NCBI GenBank assembly: GCA_005789005.1
Contig: SYAD01000095.1
Span: 1-42,217 of the forward strand
Reading direction: 5' to 3'
DNA: 42,217 nt
Source of the DNA: Planctomycetia bacterium
GTDB taxonomy: Bacteria; Planctomycetota; Phycisphaerae; Phycisphaerales; SM1A02
Shown: positions 26,770-35,660 of the stretch, piece by piece
Numbering within the stretch: position 1 is the first letter of the stretch
How the letters are laid out: every line of letters begins with the position of its first letter
The notes under the pieces: generated by a model
What the model saw: the letters and a program-made list of their open reading frames with translations, nothing else
The model's database searches: none
Told to the model about the DNA's origin: nothing
Made by a program: the position numbers and the translations under genes

Positions 26770-27888
26770 GTGAACCATCCCGATTCAACCACCATCGAGT
26801 CACCCACGCGGATCAATTCGTCAAACAGATTTGGCTGGAATTACCGCGCTCTTGCGCAACAATTACCAACTCTTCCGTTTACGATCACCGACGCGCATTC
26901 CCATGTGAACGGCGCGCGCGCCTGCAAAATTCTGCGCGAAGCAATGGATCTTTATGGTATCGGGTCGATTTGGTCCATGACATATCTTGAACAAGTGGAC
27001 GTGGTGCGTGCCGAACTTGGCGCGCGCTTGCGTTTGATCGCGGTTCCTGATTTCGCATCCAAAGATCGCAAGCATGCTTTGGGCGCCGGATTTTTGGAAC
27101 GAATCGGCAAGTACCGCGAACTTGGTTCAACCATTTGCAAAATTTGGGCGGCTCCGCGCAGCGTTGATTTTGCGATCGAAGCCGGCGACCCGGCCATGTT
27201 TCAACTGGACGCGCCCCTGCGAGTGAGCGCGATGGAATTGGCGTCAAGTTTGGGAATGTCGCTCATGGTGCATATCGCCGATCCCGACACGTGGTTTCAA
27301 ACCCGCTACAAAGACGCCAATCTTTACGGCACAAAGTTGGATCAATATCTTCCGCTTGAGCGCTTGCTTGATCGATTCACCGTGCCGTGGCTCGCGGCTC
27401 ATATGGGCGGCTGGCCCGAGGATTTACGTTTTCTCACGGGTCTTCTAGATCGTCATCCAAATTTATTTTTAGACACCAGCGCCACCAAATGGATCGTGCG
27501 TGAAATTTCCAAACATCCACGCGGCGCCACTGAAACATTTCTGGAACGCTTTCGTGGACGCATTCTTTTTGGAAGCGACATTGTCACAACGGACGAGCAT
27601 CTGGCTGCCGGCGAAGCCAAAAGCGAAATGGCGGCGAAGGCCGACCGCCCTGAAGACGCCTTTGATTTGTACGCGAGCCGCTATTGGGCCTTGCGTACTT
27701 TGTGGGAAAGCAATTTTGATGGCGAGAGTCCGATCGCCGACCCTGATCTGGCCATGGTCGATGCCACGCGCTTCAGCGCGACGGATGCGCCAAGGCTTCG
27801 AGGACAAAATCTTCCGCCAAGTTTGTTGAAATCAATTTACGTGGACGCGGCCGCGAATTTTGAAGCGGCTGGCAAGCCGGCTGCTTGA
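26770..27888 (+). CDS. Amidohydrolase-family protein (TIM-barrel)
   Basis: 372 aa; 'ITDAHSHVNGAR', 'WLAAHMGGWPEDLRFLTGLLDRHPNLFLDTSAT', 'RILFGSDIVT'. Confidence 0.85.
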   Translation: MNHPDSTTIESPTRINSSNRFGWNYRALAQQLPTLPFTITDAHSHVNGARACKILREAMDLYGIGSIWSMTYLEQVDVVRAELGARLRLIAVPDFASKDRKHALGAGFLERIGKYRELGSTICKIWAAPRSVDFAIEAGDPAMFQLDAPLRVSAMELASSLGMSLMVHIADPDTWFQTRYKDANLYGTKLDQYLPLERLLDRFTVPWLAAHMGGWPEDLRFLTGLLDRHPNLFLDTSATKWIVREISKHPRGATETFLERFRGRILFGSDIVTTDEHLAAGEAKSEMAAKADRPEDAFDLYASRYWALRTLWESNFDGESPIADPDLAMVDATRFSATDAPRLRGQNLPPSLLKSIYVDAAANFEAAGKPAA

Positions 27889-28991
27889 GAAAAAATTCCG
27901 GGGCAAACGCGCTGCACGCTTTCTTGTATCGCGGTGAAAAATCCTTGGCGAGCACTTTCAGAGGCGTGCCTCACTCTGGACGCGCTTGCCATCTGGGCCA
28001 GCATCGATGGCTTCTTGACAGCCTGAATCATCTCAAATGCGAACGCGTTAATTCCTGAACGCGCGATGAGACCATCCACTTGATGCTCGATGCCCGCCGC
28101 CGCGAAACTTCCGGCGCTGGTCAAGACCGGCGCCCCAAGCGCGGCGGCCATGCAGGGATGCAAAGCAGTTTCATCGCGATTGATGTCCTTGAGTGAAAGC
28201 CACAGATCAACCGCGGGCGATATTTTCCAAGGACACTTCAAAGAAGAATCAAAGTGCACGCGCGAATTCAATTCCAGTTTGCTGGCGATGGCTCGAACTT
28301 CCCCGGCGTTTCGCATGTTTGGATCAAGCACCAAGTGCGCGCCGTGTCCCGCAAAAGCGAAACGCCCCATGGCATGAAACGCGAACAACGCGTCGCTTGA
28401 ATGATCGCAAAGTGGCAAGACGCCAATCACCCAATCAGTATCCGCGGCGTTCCAATTTCGACGCAGTGAATTTCGATCAAGCGAAGGAACTTGCGACCAC
28501 TGCGGCATCGGCGCATGCACGGAGCGAATACGAATTGGCAGCCACCCGGAACCACTCGCTTGATCGGCGAGAGCGTCACCCATGCAAAGCACCTCGGCGA
28601 ATTCCGCGTTGCGCACAAGCTTGGCTTCGCATGGCGCGTCAAGCACAACAACCAAAGGCGTGTCCGGCAATGCGTGCGAAACCAACATGGCCGCGCGCGC
28701 ACCCCAGGCCATGACAACCACCGGCAAGTCCAACTGCGCCACGCGCGACAAAGTTCGCCGCGCCAAACGCGTACTTTCACAAGGAATCGGAATTCGCCAC
28801 GCGGGAGAAATGCCGCACTCAACAGCAAGTTGATGGGCGGCGGGCGTTCCCAGCACGCCCACTTGTACGGATCCAATTCCCAAAGATTGCTCAAGCGCGC
28901 GGACAGCCATGGAGCACGCCGACAATGTTGCGGCTCCAGCGCCTGGCCCCAATGGATCCACCACGCAAAAAATCCGCCGCGCAGAACTCAC
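27837..28991 (-). CDS. Glycosyltransferase-like (GT-B fold) protein
   Basis: 384 aa, GTG start; 'GHGAHLVLDPNMRNAGEVRAIASKLELNSRVHFDSSLK...DLWLSLKDINRDETALHPCMAAALGAPVLTSAGSFAAAGIEHQVDGLIA'. Confidence 0.65.
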   Translation of the reverse strand: MSSARRIFCVVDPLGPGAGAATLSACSMAVRALEQSLGIGSVQVGVLGTPAAHQLAVECGISPAWRIPIPCESTRLARRTLSRVAQLDLPVVVMAWGARAAMLVSHALPDTPLVVVLDAPCEAKLVRNAEFAEVLCMGDALADQASGSGWLPIRIRSVHAPMPQWSQVPSLDRNSLRRNWNAADTDWVIGVLPLCDHSSDALFAFHAMGRFAFAGHGAHLVLDPNMRNAGEVRAIASKLELNSRVHFDSSLKCPWKISPAVDLWLSLKDINRDETALHPCMAAALGAPVLTSAGSFAAAGIEHQVDGLIARSGINAFAFEMIQAVKKPSMLAQMASASRVRHASESARQGFFTAIQESVQRVCPGIFSQAAGLPAASKFAAAST

Positions 28992-29677
28992 TTACGAATA
29001 CCCAGATTTTTGCCGAGTTCGGTGACTTCATGCTTGTAAAACAACTTGGCAACTTCGGCGCCAATTTCGGCCGCGAGAATATCTTCAATTTGCCTGCGTC
29101 CCGCGGTGCTTTGATACAAATCTTCACTCACTTCGCGCATGGATGTGGACACGGGTTGCCCCTTCAATTCGCTTGGCGCTGGATACAAGCGCGATCGACC
29201 AGAAACATCTATGACTTTCACGCTGGCTTGCGCCGATGGCCGTGCGATTCCGCCAGGAGCCGAAAGCGCGAAGTCCTCAATTTGCACATAGATGATTGTG
29301 TCGGCGCCAACACGTTGGCCAATCTCACTGATTGGAATCGGCTTATCCACGGTTTCATCCTTGCGCGCGATCGCAATCGCATCGCGGGTGGCGATCGTGT
29401 CCGTGACCAAGCCTTGCTTCATGAGATCGGTGGACACTTTGTCGCCAATCACGGCGCGAAGTTGGGTGCGACTCAAAATATTGGTTCGATCATCCACAAA
29501 CACCACGGTCTTGCGGTCGGGCAACGTGTATTGGGCGTCAATCGATGGCGGACCATCGATGATGTATGAGGCGGGAACAAGATAGTTGCAAGAAACCAGA
29601 AAAATTCCAGCGACCCAAGCCGCGACTTGGCTGATCCATCGTGCGGAATATTTAATTTTTTGTTGTGCGATTTTCAT
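28988..29677 (-). CDS. Hypothetical lipoprotein
   Basis: 229 aa; N-terminal 'AAWVAGIFLVSCNYLVP' lipobox; start/stop overlaps with both neighbours. Confidence 0.7.
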   Translation of the reverse strand: MKIAQQKIKYSARWISQVAAWVAGIFLVSCNYLVPASYIIDGPPSIDAQYTLPDRKTVVFVDDRTNILSRTQLRAVIGDKVSTDLMKQGLVTDTIATRDAIAIARKDETVDKPIPISEIGQRVGADTIIYVQIEDFALSAPGGIARPSAQASVKVIDVSGRSRLYPAPSELKGQPVSTSMREVSEDLYQSTAGRRQIEDILAAEIGAEVAKLFYKHEVTELGKNLGIRK

Positions 29678-30387
29678 TTTTTGGTGTCGGGATATTTCTC
29701 TTCGATGTGATCATAAAAAACCCAAGCCGAGTTGCGAATAAATGTGGCCAGCAAACCAGTCTGCACTGACGCAAGGTTCATTGCCTCGCGGGTCACTCCG
29801 GCGTCCAGCGGAAATTGCGCCGACACATTCCACTGATCCACTGTTTGATCCGGATCAATTCCATCGCGCTCCGCAACGCCAATATTTCCCGCCGCCACGC
29901 CTTCCCATAAATAGCGATTTCCAGGGGGAGTTAAGCGATATTCGTACAAATCAACAATCACAAGCCGATCCACATCCAACTCCTCGGCGACTTGTCCAAG
30001 CGGTTGCGCAGACCAATTGGGCGTTTGATGTTGGAAATTCATGCTCACGCGTGGATCCATCACTTTGATGCCAGGAATATTGTCTTGCAAACGCTGCGCC
30101 AAGTTGAACGAAATATTTGGAATCGCGGTTGGGTGCTCATACACCGTGCCCATGTCGGCCTTCACAAGAATGGCCACGCGCTTGTTGTCCAAGCCAGCGT
30201 ACTTGGCCAACACTTCGATTTTTTTCTCGCGCTCAATATTCTGCCCAATCGCGGAAGCGATGCCAAAGACTTGACAACTGGCGAGTGCGCCAACAACGCC
30301 CACGAAGCCCAGAGCGATCGCGGCGCCAAGAGTGATCCGAGCCAAGGCCACGCCGCGCTTGGTAATGACGCGCGTCAAGATATCCAT
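29674..30387 (-). CDS. Hypothetical lipoprotein
   Basis: ORF to 30456; likely ATG 30387 (MDILTRVITKRGVALARITLGAAIALGFVGVVGALASC, lipobox LASC). Confidence 0.7.
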   Translation of the reverse strand: MDILTRVITKRGVALARITLGAAIALGFVGVVGALASCQVFGIASAIGQNIEREKKIEVLAKYAGLDNKRVAILVKADMGTVYEHPTAIPNISFNLAQRLQDNIPGIKVMDPRVSMNFQHQTPNWSAQPLGQVAEELDVDRLVIVDLYEYRLTPPGNRYLWEGVAAGNIGVAERDGIDPDQTVDQWNVSAQFPLDAGVTREAMNLASVQTGLLATFIRNSAWVFYDHIEEKYPDTKK

Positions 30388-30818
30388 CCTTGCATGCAAA
30401 CTAATTTCCAAAACCAAGCGCCAAGGAACAATGACACCACGGCCGCAAATCCCCAACGATTCAATAGTGGATCAAACAACCTTTGCAATTGATATCCGGT
30501 AAGCGACACGCCCAACGCCACCACGCAACCGATCGCGCACGCGATGGCCAACAATGCGCCCATGAATTGCGTGGAGAATGCGTGAATGAATTGCACGCGC
30601 GCGACATACGCGAACGCCGTTGTCATGCCACAACTTGGACATGGAATGCCCAGCGCCGCGGGCCAAGAACACATGGGCAAACCAATTTGTTCGTGCGTGC
30701 CAATTCCGCGCGCGTCCGGCGTGAGCGTGGCCGCGATCACCAATGGCGCCAACAAAGCGCCAGCCAAAAGCAGAACAAGTCCGCGGGTGGTTGGGTTGAT
30801 TGTTGATACTTCGGACAT
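30375..30818 (-). CDS. DUF2752-family membrane protein
   Basis: Likely ATG 30818; 'MCSWPAALGIPCPSCGMTTAFAYVAR' signature, several TM segments. Confidence 0.8.
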   Translation of the reverse strand: MSEVSTINPTTRGLVLLLAGALLAPLVIAATLTPDARGIGTHEQIGLPMCSWPAALGIPCPSCGMTTAFAYVARVQFIHAFSTQFMGALLAIACAIGCVVALGVSLTGYQLQRLFDPLLNRWGFAAVVSLFLGAWFWKLVCMQGWIS

Positions 30819-30850
30819 GATGCAAGAGTGTAACTGCTGTTTCAAAGGGC

Positions 30851-30879
30851 TAGACACTCCCTGATCGGGTGGTCAGAAT
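30851..30879 (+). promoter_or_regulatory. Putative promoter for a leaderless dipeptidase mRNA
   Basis: TAGACA (30851-30856), 17-nt spacer, CAGAAT (30874-30879), 6 nt before ATG 30886. Confidence 0.5.
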
Positions 30880-30885
30880 GCGACC

Positions 30886-31884
30886 ATGACCACCGCACCA
30901 AACCACGCCCGCATTGATGGACATCTTGATCTTGCCTACCTGGCGATGCAAGGGATCGATCTTGAGTCCAACTCCATCGATCGCGCGCGCTACGGCGTGA
31001 ATTTTCCCGCTCTTGGGGAGGGTGCGTTCAAACTTATTTTCGCCACGCTGTTCACGGAAGTTGGTTGCGACGAACCTTGGGGTTACGCCAACCACATGGA
31101 CGTTGATGCGGCCGCCCGCGCCGCCCGCTTGCAGTTGCGCTTGTATCAAGGACTTGAATCTCGCGGTGTGATTCGCATTGTTCGCACGCAAGCGGATCTT
31201 CTTGGTTGGAATTCGCCCGGACCAATTCGCGTGGTGATTTTAATGGAGGGAGCGGATCCGATCGAGTCTCCGCAACGCGCGCAGTGGTGGTTTGAACAAG
31301 GCGTTCGCATGGTTGGTCTGACGTGGGCCAAAGGTTCGCGCTACGCCGGAGGCAATGCCGCGCCCGGAGAATTGACCGCCGCGGGCAAGGACATGGTTCG
31401 ATCACTTGATGCCTTGGGAATGATCCATGATCTTTCGCATTTGTCCGATCAAGCTTGCGCGCAAGTGATCGCCCTGTCCAAGGGCGCGATCGTGGCGAGC
31501 CATTCCAACTGCAGAAGTCTTGTGCCTGGCAATGAGCGGCATCTCACTGACGAAACAATTCGAGCGATCTCGGCGCGCGATGGCGTGTGTGGCTTGAATT
31601 TGTACGGAAAATTCCTTGCGAATGACCGCGTGGCCACCATGGACGATGTTGCGCGCCACGTTAAACATGTGCGCGAAGTGGGCGGAGCCAAATGCCTTGC
31701 GTTCGGCAGCGACTTTGATGGCGGCTTCACGCCAAGCGATTGTCCTGAAAACGCGCAGCGCCCTGAAGATGCGCCCAAGATTGAGCAGGCGCTTGCGCAA
31801 GCTGGACTCACTCCAGTGGAACTCGAGGGATTTCGAAGTGAAAACTGGTTGCGTGTGTTGCGGGCTTCGCTTCCAAAAAATTAA
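30886..31884 (+). CDS. Membrane dipeptidase (peptidase M19) family protein
   Basis: 332 aa; 'IDGHLDLAY', 'MEGADPI', 'GMIHDLSHLSDQA', 'IVASHSNCRSL', 'LAFGSDFDGGFTP'. Confidence 0.93.
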   Translation: MTTAPNHARIDGHLDLAYLAMQGIDLESNSIDRARYGVNFPALGEGAFKLIFATLFTEVGCDEPWGYANHMDVDAAARAARLQLRLYQGLESRGVIRIVRTQADLLGWNSPGPIRVVILMEGADPIESPQRAQWWFEQGVRMVGLTWAKGSRYAGGNAAPGELTAAGKDMVRSLDALGMIHDLSHLSDQACAQVIALSKGAIVASHSNCRSLVPGNERHLTDETIRAISARDGVCGLNLYGKFLANDRVATMDDVARHVKHVREVGGAKCLAFGSDFDGGFTPSDCPENAQRPEDAPKIEQALAQAGLTPVELEGFRSENWLRVLRASLPKN

Positions 31885-31951
31885 ATATTGAAAGCTGCGT
31901 TGAAGTGCCGTGGCGCGACTATGCATGCGCGTGGCGAAATGCAACTCACGC

Positions 31952-33205
31952 TTAAGGCTTAAGCGTGCGCTCATCATTCAGTGACACGTGCACAAACTTT
32001 TCCTGCGCGCGAATCACCAAGTCCAATCGCACTCCACAGTGATGCCAATCGACGGCTTGCGTGGCGTCGGTGAACACAATGCGTTCAACAATCGGCAGCG
32101 GATCGGCGGCCAATCCTGGAAATCCAAGTCGAATTAATGATGCGTTGCGCAGCGCCCATGCGGCGGCTTGGCGAATGGATGCGGCTTGCTCAACTGGCGC
32201 GATGACGTGTAAGCGCCCCGCGTTGTCGGTGGCGAATTCAATCTCCGCGTTGTTGGGATAACGAAGTGCGACGGGCCACAAACCTGAAATAATCGCGGCG
32301 AATGAACCTGGTCGCATTTGCACTTGAAGCGGCTGCTTCGCGGCGGCGCTTGAGTGTCCAACAGTGTGCCCAATCGGTTGCGCGGCGGATGGCTTTGGCG
32401 TGGATGATTGAGATTGCTGCGCCGCGGATTGCTGAGTGGCGTTGTTGGAAATAACGCTCTTTGGCGCCGAGGCTCGTCGAGTTCCATCCACTGTTTCTTC
32501 CGCGGCGCGGATGGCCTGAAAAATTTCCGCCACAGAAAATCCGCCGGTGAAAAAAGCTTGTTGCGCCACATTGGTTCGCTCAAGCCGTTGATATGTTCCA
32601 GCCAACGGAACTGGCTGTTGCAAAAATGCTTGCGCCGCCGTGGAAATAGTTGCAATAGCCTCGTGCGCGGATTCATTTGAGCAGCCAACCATTGCGATGG
32701 GAGTGAGCGGAGGCACGCGATTATTTTTGCGCGCGCATTCCACAATCCTGCGCACCAATTGATACGCGGCAACGGTCGCGGCTTCGTCACCACCAGAGGC
32801 GATGACCACTTCTTCCACATCCATCACGGCGATTTCTTCGGGGCCGTGGTTGGTTGCGGGCGTGACAAACCAATGGCGCACCATGGCCGCGGCGCGCAAT
32901 AGCCACGCGGCGAAATCCTTGTCCTCGCTTTCGGCGGGACCTGTGGCCTCTAGAAGCGAGCACTGAATACCTTCGGAGCTAACGCGCAGCAACGCGGCGG
33001 GTCCCTCGCGCAAACGGGCCGCGACATGCGTGAGCCACGGATGCGCCATCACTGGCAAATTGCCCGCGATCAGTGGCGTGATCAAACTTTCGCGCAGGGG
33101 TTTCTGTTGCACGGATTCATAGCGGGTCTCGCCCGCGTCTATCGGATTCGTATCTCCAAGAAACAGCGAAGTGAGTCGATCAAATCGGTCGTCGATTTCG
33201 CTCAT
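31952..33205 (-). CDS. Hypothetical protein with degenerate MinD/FlhG-like region, partner of the ParA-like gene
   Basis: 417 aa; 'EEVVIASGGDEAATVAAYQLVRRIVE...IAMVGCSNESAHEAIATISTAAQAFLQQPVPLAGTYQRLERTNVAQQ' resembles the MinD/FlhG C-terminal half; ATGA overlap with parA-like gene. Confidence 0.65.
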   Translation of the reverse strand: MSEIDDRFDRLTSLFLGDTNPIDAGETRYESVQQKPLRESLITPLIAGNLPVMAHPWLTHVAARLREGPAALLRVSSEGIQCSLLEATGPAESEDKDFAAWLLRAAAMVRHWFVTPATNHGPEEIAVMDVEEVVIASGGDEAATVAAYQLVRRIVECARKNNRVPPLTPIAMVGCSNESAHEAIATISTAAQAFLQQPVPLAGTYQRLERTNVAQQAFFTGGFSVAEIFQAIRAAEETVDGTRRASAPKSVISNNATQQSAAQQSQSSTPKPSAAQPIGHTVGHSSAAAKQPLQVQMRPGSFAAIISGLWPVALRYPNNAEIEFATDNAGRLHVIAPVEQAASIRQAAAWALRNASLIRLGFPGLAADPLPIVERIVFTDATQAVDWHHCGVRLDLVIRAQEKFVHVSLNDERTLKP

Positions 33206-34191
33206 GGCAATTCTCCACTCACAGGAGATTCGATATTTGGCGCAATCGAGCTGGAGATTTCCACCGCGATTGGAGCCGCGGCTTGTTGACGAATGCGCGC
33301 CAACAAATCCGCCATGCGTTCACCGCTTGTCGCAGCCGTGTTGGTGGGCGCGGCATCATCAAGTGCAAGTTCACCGCGAGCGGCGGTCCCCGAGTTTAAT
33401 TTCTTACGCGTGCAAGCAACTGGATTCGCCTCAAGCCAATCCACCAACAAGACAAAATCGCGGCAGGCCTCCGAGCCAGGCGCGTACTCGGTGATGGGTT
33501 GACCAAAGCCGGCTGCCTCGCGCAGGGATTCATGTTCACGAATCACAAGCGGCATTGTGAGCATGCCGTGTCGCCGCTCAATGGCCGCCAATAAATCGGT
33601 GGCCAACTTGGCGCTTGGTCGATGCAGCGTGGGCAAAATTCGCAGCGGCAATTCGCGCTCAAGACGCGCTGACATTGCTTGAATCGCGGCGGCTTGGCGC
33701 TCGCTGCCTTTAAGCGAAAAGAAGCCAGTTTCCACGGGAATGATCGCCTCGTCGGCGGCGCGCAACGCGTTGAACGTGAGCAAGCCAATCGTTGGCGGAC
33801 AATCAATCACGCACCAATCAAATCGATTCGCCACGCGATCAAGAAATTGCGAAAGCCGCGCGTCACGATCGGGCAAATGCGCCAAGCCTCCACGCGCAGC
33901 TTCAAGACCAGCAAGAGAAAGCGTGCTTGGAGCCAAGCGTAAATTTTTAGCAACTTCCCACAGCATCGCGTCGGGATCGGCGCCGCCTGGCGGATCGGCC
34001 AACAACGCCTCGGCTAATCCTTGCTCAATTCGATCTTCAGGAACACCAAGACCAATTCCACAATGCCCTTGCGGATCCATGTCCACCAAAAGCGTGCGGT
34101 GATTTTTTGCCGCAAGCGTTGCCGCCAAATTGATAGCGGTTGTGGTTTTGCCACAGCCACCTTTTTGATTCACAATTGCGACGCTACGCAT
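33202..34191 (-). CDS. ParA/Soj-family ATPase (orphan, no ParB nearby)
   Basis: 329 aa; deviant Walker A 'NQKGGCGKTTTAIN', 'VDMDPQGHCGIGLG', 'VIDCPPTIGLLTFNAL'. Confidence 0.9.
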   Translation of the reverse strand: MRSVAIVNQKGGCGKTTTAINLAATLAAKNHRTLLVDMDPQGHCGIGLGVPEDRIEQGLAEALLADPPGGADPDAMLWEVAKNLRLAPSTLSLAGLEAARGGLAHLPDRDARLSQFLDRVANRFDWCVIDCPPTIGLLTFNALRAADEAIIPVETGFFSLKGSERQAAAIQAMSARLERELPLRILPTLHRPSAKLATDLLAAIERRHGMLTMPLVIREHESLREAAGFGQPITEYAPGSEACRDFVLLVDWLEANPVACTRKKLNSGTAARGELALDDAAPTNTAATSGERMADLLARIRQQAAAPIAVEISSSIAPNIESPVSGELP

Positions 34192-34280
34192 CCTGCTCAG
34201 GTCGTCTCTAGAAAGTCAGCCAAACCCAGGCCGAGGGTCGCACCCCTTTGAAGCCTCCGGCTCCGCATGGGTGCCCTGCT

Positions 34281-34379
34281 TTATCGGTTGATTTGGTCAA
34301 AGTTCTTCCAAGTTATTGCGAGTTCTTCGGCTTGGACCCGTTGGGATTTCAGCCATCCCCACAACGCTTCTTTGCTCAC
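34281..34379 (-). CDS. Possible 32-aa microprotein ORF translationally coupled to aroB
   Basis: GTG start overlapping the aroB TGA (GTGA): MSKEALWGWLKSQRVQAEELAITWKNFDQINR*. Confidence 0.3.
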   Translation of the reverse strand: MSKEALWGWLKSQRVQAEELAITWKNFDQINR

Positions 34380-35539
34380 GCGCCAATGGCGTCAAGACCG
34401 GCGTTGATCACGTGCTCACTGGCCACGTCAAGCACGCCAGGGCGACCTAGACCCTTGAGAAGCACCAATCGAATGGCTCCAGATTGACCCTTTTTATCGA
34501 GTTTCATAGCGTTTTTAAGTTGCTCCCGATCGACGCTGGCGGGCATGCGCACGGGCAAGCCCAAATCATCGAGTCGCTTGGAAATTTGGAATTTATCGGC
34601 GTTTGGCCACCAACCCGCCGCCTGACTTGCCGCCGCCATGGCCACCAAGCCAATGGAAACCGCCTCGCCATGGTGAATCTGATCGTGCATGAGAGATTCA
34701 ATGGCGTGCGCGAATGTGTGCCCCAAGTTCAAGTGGGCGCGCTCGCCTTGTTCATGCTCGTCTCGCGAAACAATTGACGCTTTCACAGAAACTGATCGAT
34801 GGACAAGTTCCACAAGTCGCTGCGGATCCATGGCGCGCAATCCCTCGCGATGTGTTTCAAGCCAAGACAACATTGATTCATCAGCTAGCAGCGCGTGCTT
34901 GACGCACTCCGCAAGACCGCAGCGAAACTCGCGCGCGGAAAGCGTTGTGAGCGTGCGAACATCGCTGACCACCCATGCGGGCGCGCAAATTGTTCCCGCC
35001 ATATTTTTTGCCAAGTTTGGCGATGAGTGTGTCGGCAAGTTTGTTTGCAAGTCTTTGGAAAGACTTGCATCAAGCGCGTCACTGGACAGCGGAAGATTGA
35101 CCGCTGTCTTTCCACCAATCGCGGCATCCACCATGGCAAGCAATGTGGTGGGAATCATCACCGTAGCAATGCCGCGCATGTACGTGGATGCGGCAAAAGC
35201 AGCCATATCCCCCACAATTCCGCCGCCCATGGCGCACAAGACATCGCTGCGTTGCACACGCTGCGCAATCAGAAAGCGCCATATTTTTTCAACTTGCGCG
35301 ATGGATTTATTCTCCTCGCTGGCATGCACAACATGCGTGACCACGCGCAATCCCGCCGCTTGAAGCGAGGCCGCAACTTCACGTGCCCATGTGTGCTCGA
35401 TGGCTTGATCCACCACCAACGCCACCACGCGGGCCTTGGGGATTTTTTGCGCGATGACCGCGCCAACACTTTGCAACAGCGCGTCACCAACATCAATGTC
35501 GTAATTCCCTTGCGCACTTTGCACGGAGATCGCTTGCAT
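34376..35539 (-). CDS. aroB: 3-dehydroquinate synthase
   Basis: ORF to 35725; likely start ATG 35539; 'CAMGGGIVGDMAAFAASTYMRGIATVMIPTTLLAMVDAAIGGKTAVNLP', 'LNLGHTFAHAIES', 'HGEAVSIG'. Confidence 0.95.
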   Translation of the reverse strand: MQAISVQSAQGNYDIDVGDALLQSVGAVIAQKIPKARVVALVVDQAIEHTWAREVAASLQAAGLRVVTHVVHASEENKSIAQVEKIWRFLIAQRVQRSDVLCAMGGGIVGDMAAFAASTYMRGIATVMIPTTLLAMVDAAIGGKTAVNLPLSSDALDASLSKDLQTNLPTHSSPNLAKNMAGTICAPAWVVSDVRTLTTLSAREFRCGLAECVKHALLADESMLSWLETHREGLRAMDPQRLVELVHRSVSVKASIVSRDEHEQGERAHLNLGHTFAHAIESLMHDQIHHGEAVSIGLVAMAAASQAAGWWPNADKFQISKRLDDLGLPVRMPASVDREQLKNAMKLDKKGQSGAIRLVLLKGLGRPGVLDVASEHVINAGLDAIGA

Positions 35540-35660
35540 AGAGGCATACTCGCCCCTTGCGATCAATTCGGCAAGTGCTGATTTGAAATTCACCGCGTGC
35601 CCGCCGCGAGATGGGTTGCTCAACGGACCCGCACAAGCTGCCGCTTGAACAACGCGCACT

